DNA of 26,844 nucleotides from JACMJP01 sp046160675 (GTDB lineage Bacteria; Bacteroidota; Bacteroidia; Chitinophagales; BACL12). Position numbers and translations under genes: made by a program. The notes below the pieces were generated by a model. That model did no database searches. It saw only the letters and a program-made list of their open reading frames with translations, and was not told the origin of the DNA. Shown one piece after another: positions 23,179 to 26,844 of this stretch (the stretch's first letter is position 1; every line of letters begins with the position of its first letter). The stretch covers positions 1-26,844 of the forward strand of contig JBJXHH010000205.1 in assembly GCA_046160675.1 (NCBI GenBank), in the 5' to 3' direction.

Positions 23179-24080
23179 AGAAACGTATTTTGTTTATCAT
23201 CAATCCTGTTGCTGGTATTCGCAGAAAGGATAAAATTCCCCGGTATATCAATACATATTTAAATCACTCCCTTTTTTCTTATGAAGTAATTTACACCGAA
23301 GCAAGAGGACATGCCACAGCGATAGCACAGCAAGCAGTAAAAGATGCTATTGATGTAGTTTGTGTGGCTGGCGGAGATGGCAGTGTGAATGAAGTTGCAA
23401 CAGGATTAATTGGTGGAAAAACAGCTCTTGCCATTATCCCAAGTGGTTCAGGTAATGGGCTGGCAAGGCATCTCGGGTATTCAATAAACATCAGGTCTAC
23501 TCTTTCTGTAATCAATGATTTTCATATCAAAAAAATTGATGTTGGTAAAGTAAATGATCAATATTTTTTCAGCCTTATCGGGATAGGATTTGATGCATAT
23601 GCTGCAAAAGTTTTCAGTAAAGAAGAATCAAGGGGTTTTCTTACATATGCATGGGCTTCCATGAAAAGTATTGCTTCATTCCATCCTTTTGAATACAGGA
23701 TGCAGATAAATAATGAAACGCTGGAAGGTAAAGCATTTATGATCAATGTGTGCAACAGTAACCAATATGGTTATAATGTGAAGATTGCGCCACATGCTGA
23801 CTTGCAGGATGGAATCCTTGACGTTGTGATAGTGAAGAATATGCCAAAAATAAAACTCCCGTTGCTAGTGATACAGTTATTTATGGGTTCTCATTTATTT
23901 AGTATGAATGTCAAGTATGTGAAGACCGAGAAACTAACTCTTACTTCGCCTGCTTATTCATACTTACAGGTAGATGGGGAAACAGTTCACAAATCGAAAG
24001 ACTTTATAATCAGTATAGAGAAAGAAGTTTTACCCGTATTGGTAAATAATGATAAATTTGTTTACGACCATGTCAAATAA
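23175..24080 (+). CDS. Diacylglycerol kinase-family lipid kinase (YegS/DgkB type)
   Basis: 301 residues. The ATP-binding glycine motif GGDGSVNEV (66-74) and PSGSGNGLARHLGY (89-102) define the DAGK catalytic domain, preceded by FIINPVAG; the C-terminal beta domain (about 130-295) includes VGKVNDQYFFSLIGIGFDA and DGILDVVIVKN. It would phosphorylate diacylglycerol or a related lipid with ATP at the inner face of the membrane. The GTG start overlaps the stop of the LTA synthase-like gene (GTGA), which suggests the kinase returns the diacylglycerol released by that enzyme to phosphatidic acid, as DgkB does beside LtaS in Firmicutes. The exact lipid (diacylglycerol, sphingosine or ceramide-like) is not settled by sequence; sphingolipid-making Bacteroidota have similar kinases. 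Confidence 0.9.
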   Translation: MKKRILFIINPVAGIRRKDKIPRYINTYLNHSLFSYEVIYTEARGHATAIAQQAVKDAIDVVCVAGGDGSVNEVATGLIGGKTALAIIPSGSGNGLARHLGYSINIRSTLSVINDFHIKKIDVGKVNDQYFFSLIGIGFDAYAAKVFSKEESRGFLTYAWASMKSIASFHPFEYRMQINNETLEGKAFMINVCNSNQYGYNVKIAPHADLQDGILDVVIVKNMPKIKLPLLVIQLFMGSHLFSMNVKYVKTEKLTLTSPAYSYLQVDGETVHKSKDFIISIEKEVLPVLVNNDKFVYDHVK

Positions 24081-24414
24081 AAATAAAAACAAAACAGGTA
24101 TAATTTTTTCAACGAATCCGAACTTTCAATTTCAGTTTGAAGGAACAATGGAGCAGGGATCGCTTCCGCCTTCCCAACAAAACCTCCGCATTTGGTTGGA
24201 GAAAAATCACAGGGGCGGAAAAGAGGTGACCATCATTAAAAATTTTGTAGGCTCCCTAAAAGACATGGAAAGTTTATGCAAGGAAATAAAAACAAAATGC
24301 GGAACCGGGGGAAGTGTAAAAGAAAGCGAAATATTGATACAGGGTGATCAACGGAAAAAAATAGCAGATTTCTTAACAACAAAAGGCTATAAATTCAAAC
24401 TTGCAGGAGCATAA
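24070..24414 (+). CDS. SUI1/eIF1-like translation factor (YciH family)
   Basis: 114 residues from the ATG at 24070, which overlaps the end of the lipid kinase gene by 11 bp; a start at 24049 would add seven residues not expected in the family. The N-terminal 35 residues are variable and charged. The SUI1 fold covers about 40-112: LRIWLEKNHRGGKEVTIIKNFVG, LCKEIKTKCGTGGSVKESEILIQGDQRKKIADFL and GYKF, including the conserved GTGGSV(K) loop and the IQGD(Q) strand. Eukaryotic eIF1 checks start-codon choice; the bacterial YciH group binds the 30S subunit and is thought to inhibit non-canonical initiation under stress. Its relevance may be greater in a bacterium that uses many weak or leaderless starts. 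The last 28 bp overlap the convergent GNAT gene. Confidence 0.9.
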   Translation: MSNKNKNKTGIIFSTNPNFQFQFEGTMEQGSLPPSQQNLRIWLEKNHRGGKEVTIIKNFVGSLKDMESLCKEIKTKCGTGGSVKESEILIQGDQRKKIADFLTTKGYKFKLAGA

Positions 24415-25007
24415 GCCTGTAGTTCAGGCTCTCTCAGCATAAACCACACTTTAATTCCGTTTGCCTGGTTTACCCAGGTTTTATACACCCGAAAACCAAA
24501 GTGCTGGTAAACTCTTTTGTTCTTCTCAATAGTTGTCTCTGCATAAATAGGCAACTGTAAGCTATCGGACAGTTTGAAGATCTGGTGTGTCAAATCCCTT
24601 GCAGAAGTTTTCGGTTGTTCTTCAGGTAATACACCAAAGAACCAGAAATACAGGTAGTTTCCATGTTCAGGTCTTTGTTTTTTAATAAAGCTGTCGTGCA
24701 GCAGCACTTTTAATACTTTTCTGAAATGAATTGCTTTTATCACCATCTTCAGCATGAGTAAAAAATCTCCCATCAATACGTTTTTATAATTGTATTGATA
24801 GCAAATTGCCACCCCTTTCCCATTATCTGAAATAAAAACCCCGTTTCTTTTAAAAGCAAAGTCAAATGCATATTCTGCAATGGCAGCTATACGCTTGCTA
24901 GCCCTCTTATCATGTTTTATCATGAACTGGATAGTAGGGTTAGTTTTAAATGTTTCGCAAAAGATTGCTGTAACTGTTTGTTTGTCTTGCTGTGTGGCTT
25001 TTTTCAT
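24387..25007 (-). CDS. GNAT family N-acetyltransferase
   Basis: 206 residues with a GNAT-like pattern: a first helix KKATQQDKQTVTAIFCETF, a central strand GVAICYQYN, a stretch GNYLYFWFFGVLPEEQPK that corresponds to motif A (acetyl-CoA pyrophosphate contacts), and a late motif B segment PIYAETTIEKNKRVYQHFGF in which NKRVYQHFGF is the standard GNAT helix-strand unit. It transfers an acetyl or acyl group from CoA to an unknown amine; the substrate cannot be told. It is downstream of the carB group on the minus strand, 5 nt after the last stop of the desaturase remnant. The 3' end overlaps the SUI1-like gene by 28 bp in a tail-to-tail arrangement. Confidence 0.82.
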   Translation of the reverse strand: MKKATQQDKQTVTAIFCETFKTNPTIQFMIKHDKRASKRIAAIAEYAFDFAFKRNGVFISDNGKGVAICYQYNYKNVLMGDFLLMLKMVIKAIHFRKVLKVLLHDSFIKKQRPEHGNYLYFWFFGVLPEEQPKTSARDLTHQIFKLSDSLQLPIYAETTIEKNKRVYQHFGFRVYKTWVNQANGIKVWFMLREPELQAYAPASLNL

Positions 25008-25012
25008 AGTAT

Positions 25013-25256
25013 TTATTTTTCCGGTTCAATTGAGTGTTGTTCCAACAAATTAAAAAATTTGCCTACAGAAATAAACGCAGTTTCTGAATTATGATCCCTG
25101 ATTTTGTGCTTCTTATGATTCACCTTATCATAGGGGTGATAGCTAATTCATACACATATGAAACTCCTGGGAAAATGTGGTGTACAACATGGTTGTTAAA
25201 TCCTCCAAAAAACCAGGTTACAAATTTATTGCTCGTTGCAAGATTTGTAAACGGGG
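25013..25256 (-). pseudogene. Remnant of a fatty-acid desaturase, C-terminal end, frameshifted
   Basis: Read on the minus strand, one frame from 25256 down to a TGA at 25122-25120 gives TNLATSNKFVTWFFGG followed by FNNHVVHHIFPGVSYVY, and then LAITPMIR: this is the last part of membrane fatty-acid (acyl-CoA/linoleoyl-CoA type) desaturases, with the third iron-binding histidine box HxxHH. A second frame takes over after the equivalent of one lost base near 25118-25125 and runs to a TAA at 25015-25013 with ISVGKFFNLLEQHSIEPEK, resembling the desaturase C-terminus. About 80 residues remain of a protein that is normally ~350. The first two histidine boxes and the membrane helices are missing; upstream the frame is closed and the space is taken by another gene. 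Too short for ordinary ORF calling. Confidence 0.62.
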
Positions 25257-25442
25257 TTACTTTACTTCCTCATAGTCAACGTAGCCGCTATCCTGGTTTT
25301 GTGGTTTTTCTTTTTCTGAAGTTGCCTTTCTTGTATCCCTTTTTTCTTTACCGGGAGATTTATTTGAAAATCCCTGCATCATAGGTCTTATTACCAGCAG
25401 GTAGAAAATTATAATCAATGCTATCCAGGTTACATCACTCAT
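25257..25442 (-). CDS. Small membrane protein, DUF4834-like
   Basis: 61 residues: a short N-terminus, one transmembrane helix (about 5-22, TWIALIIIFYLLVIRPMM), then a charged Lys/Glu-rich tail ending in GYVDYEEVK. A single N-terminal helix with a basic linker and a (D/E)Y(V)xYEEVK end is what I associate with DUF4834 of Bacteroidota; this is recognition by eye and not certain. Function unknown. The ATG is 1 bp after the carB stop on the same strand, so it should be co-transcribed with carB. The stop coincides with the truncated edge of the desaturase remnant. Confidence 0.65.
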   Translation of the reverse strand: MSDVTWIALIIIFYLLVIRPMMQGFSNKSPGKEKRDTRKATSEKEKPQNQDSGYVDYEEVK

Positions 25443-25443
25443 G

Positions 25444-26844
25444 TTATCTGCTTAAGTACATTGATTTCTTACTATACATTTCCCTGAAGAAGGGATCCTG
25501 CAGGTTTTCTATAAAACGAATCGCTTCGCCGGTACTTTTCATTTCAGGACCAAGTTCTTTATTTACGTTAGGGAATTTTTCAAAGCTGAATACCGGCTCC
25601 TTGATAGCATATCCAACCAATTTTTTGTTGAAAGTAAAGTCTGACAACTTCTTATCACCAACCATGACTTTGGTTGCGATGTTGAGATAAGGAATTTGAT
25701 ATGCTTTAGCAATGAAGGGAGTGGTTCTTGATGCTCTTGGGTTTGCTTCTATCACATACACTTTCTCATTCTTTACCGCAAACTGAATATTTATCAAACC
25801 CATAATATTCAGCGCATGCGCAATTCTGTTTGCATAATCCTGCATCTGTTCCAATACTACATCGCTTAAGTTAAAAGGAGGTAATACTGCACTGCTGTCG
25901 CCGCTGTGAATACCTGCAGGTTCGATATGCTCCATGATGCCCATGATGTGTACTTCTTTACCATCGCAAATCGCATCAATTTCAGCCTCTTCCGCTCTAT
26001 CAAGAAAATGATCAATGAGTATTCTGTTGTCAGGAAAATGTTTCAATATCCCTATCACACTTTTTTCCAGTTCTTCATCATTAATTACAATCCGCATGCG
26101 TTGCCCGCCTAAGACATAACTCGGGCGAACTAATACCGGGTAACCGATTCTGTGTGCTACATCTATGGCTTCTTCAACTGTGGTTGCTGCTCCGTACTCT
26201 GGATAAGGGATGTTCAGTTCTTTTAGCAGATCAGAAAATCTTCCCCTGTCCTCAGCAATATCCATGTCGTTATAACTTGTGCCTATGATCTTTACGCCCT
26301 TCGCATGAAGTTGTTTTGCAAGCTTCAGGGCCGTTTGCCCGCCGAGTTGTACAACTACTCCCTCGGGTTTTTCATGCTCTATCAGTTCCCACAAATGTTC
26401 CCAAAACACCGGTTCAAAATACAGTTTGTCGGCAATATCAAAATCAGTTGACACCGTTTCAGGATTGCAGTTTACCATGATGGCTTCATAACCTGCTTCT
26501 CTTATCGCTAACACACCATGTACACAACAATAATCAAATTCTATCCCCTGCCCTATTCTATTAGGCCCGCTGCCAAGTACAATGATTTTTTTCCTGTCGC
26601 TTGCTACGCTTTCATTCTCATCTTCAAAAGTTGAATAATAGTAAGGTGTTTTCGCTTCAAACTCAGCGGCGCAGGTATCTACTAATTTATAGGTTCTTTT
26701 TATACCCAAACTCCTGCGATGATTATATACTTCTTCTTCTGTACAGTTTCCGATGATGTTTGCAATCTGAATGTCTGAGTATCCTTTTTGTTTTAACTCT
26801 ACAAATAGTTTTTTAGGAATATTGTTGAGCTGGTATCTTCTCAA
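25444..26844 (-). CDS. carB: Carbamoyl-phosphate synthase large subunit, C-terminal half
   Basis: The 5' end is outside the window: the frame is open through the last base, and the codon at 26844 is an internal Leu (TTG). The 466 visible residues run from the oligomerisation region (NIPKKLFVELKQKGYSDIQIANIIG) into the second synthetase unit: GSGPNRIGQGIEFDY, MVNCNPETVSTDFD, QLGGQTALKLA, then ATP-grasp motifs PVLVRPSYVLGGQRM and VIEANPRASRTTPFIAKA. The protein ends at ENLQDPFFREMYSKKSMYLSR, right after the ATP-grasp, without the ~130-residue allosteric MGS-like domain that E. coli CarB has. It makes carbamoyl phosphate from glutamine-derived ammonia, bicarbonate and two ATP, for pyrimidines and arginine. 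The second synthetase half carries out the carbamate phosphorylation. Confidence 0.95.
   Translation of the reverse strand: MRRYQLNNIPKKLFVELKQKGYSDIQIANIIGNCTEEEVYNHRRSLGIKRTYKLVDTCAAEFEAKTPYYYSTFEDENESVASDRKKIIVLGSGPNRIGQGIEFDYCCVHGVLAIREAGYEAIMVNCNPETVSTDFDIADKLYFEPVFWEHLWELIEHEKPEGVVVQLGGQTALKLAKQLHAKGVKIIGTSYNDMDIAEDRGRFSDLLKELNIPYPEYGAATTVEEAIDVAHRIGYPVLVRPSYVLGGQRMRIVINDEELEKSVIGILKHFPDNRILIDHFLDRAEEAEIDAICDGKEVHIMGIMEHIEPAGIHSGDSSAVLPPFNLSDVVLEQMQDYANRIAHALNIMGLINIQFAVKNEKVYVIEANPRASRTTPFIAKAYQIPYLNIATKVMVGDKKLSDFTFNKKLVGYAIKEPVFSFEKFPNVNKELGPEMKSTGEAIRFIENLQDPFFREMYSKKSMYLSR

Noticed and set aside
25091..25384. 97-residue plus-strand ORF
   Set aside because: It runs antisense to the desaturase remnant and the 61-residue membrane protein gene, both of which show real protein similarity on the minus strand. 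It has no recognisable features.
1..26844. CRISPR array, prophage, IS transposase or classical defence system
   Set aside because: No regularly spaced direct repeats, cas genes, phage structural genes, transposase or restriction-modification genes were seen on either strand.

Overview
The window is chromosomal DNA from a member of the Bacteroidota, most likely near the Chitinophagales/Sphingobacteriia. The evidence is type IX secretion system (T9SS) sorting domains of both kinds (types A and B), a PorP/SprF protein, a DUF4783-nadC pair, a CarB ending right after its second ATP-grasp domain, and repeated use of the Bacteroidota -7 promoter element TAnnTTTG with almost no Shine-Dalgarno sequences. 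Nearly all the DNA is coding. No phage, insertion-sequence transposase or CRISPR array is visible.

Layout. 1-1955: the end of a von Willebrand A-domain protein, then the C-terminal half of a split transketolase. 2021-3696: an ECF sigma factor, a single-pass membrane protein that looks like its anti-sigma factor, and a small Spy/CpxP-like periplasmic protein, closed by a hairpin terminator. 3742-5696 (minus): a secreted T9SS type-A esterase followed by a methyltransferase overlapping it by one base. 5811-7439: pruA. 7489-12612: a run of five closely packed plus-strand genes, namely a type-B T9SS cargo with Ig-like repeats, a PorP/SprF porin, a PorE-like TPR/beta-propeller lipid- or wall-associated protein whose C-terminus looks like a SPOR domain, surE and a small membrane protein. 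12618-14387: a DUF1566 secreted protein (minus), lpxB and tRNA-Ala(GGC) with its own promoter. 14408-14533: a nested palindromic element. 14587-16851: a D-cysteine desulfhydrase/ACC deaminase-like enzyme and an M20 dipeptidase. 16852-18304: a zinc-independent oxidoreductase flanked on both sides by hairpin-rich non-coding DNA. 18305-19852 (minus): gpmI. 19941-24414: DUF4783, nadC, an LTA synthase-like phosphatase/transferase, a diacylglycerol kinase-family lipid kinase and a SUI1-like factor. 24387-26844 (minus): the end of carB, a 61-residue membrane protein, a previously hidden remnant of a fatty-acid desaturase, and a GNAT acetyltransferase.

The most interesting points are: the T9SS cargo/SprF/PorE-like cassette with SPOR in place of the expected OmpA domain; the four-base overlap of an LTA synthase-like gene with a DAG-kinase-like gene, which would fit diacylglycerol recycling in a Gram-negative; the ECF sigma/anti-sigma/Spy-like trio; the desaturase remnant readable only by joining two minus-strand frames in an apparently empty gap; and a group of TAnnTTTG promoters so close to the start codon that the transcripts should be leaderless.
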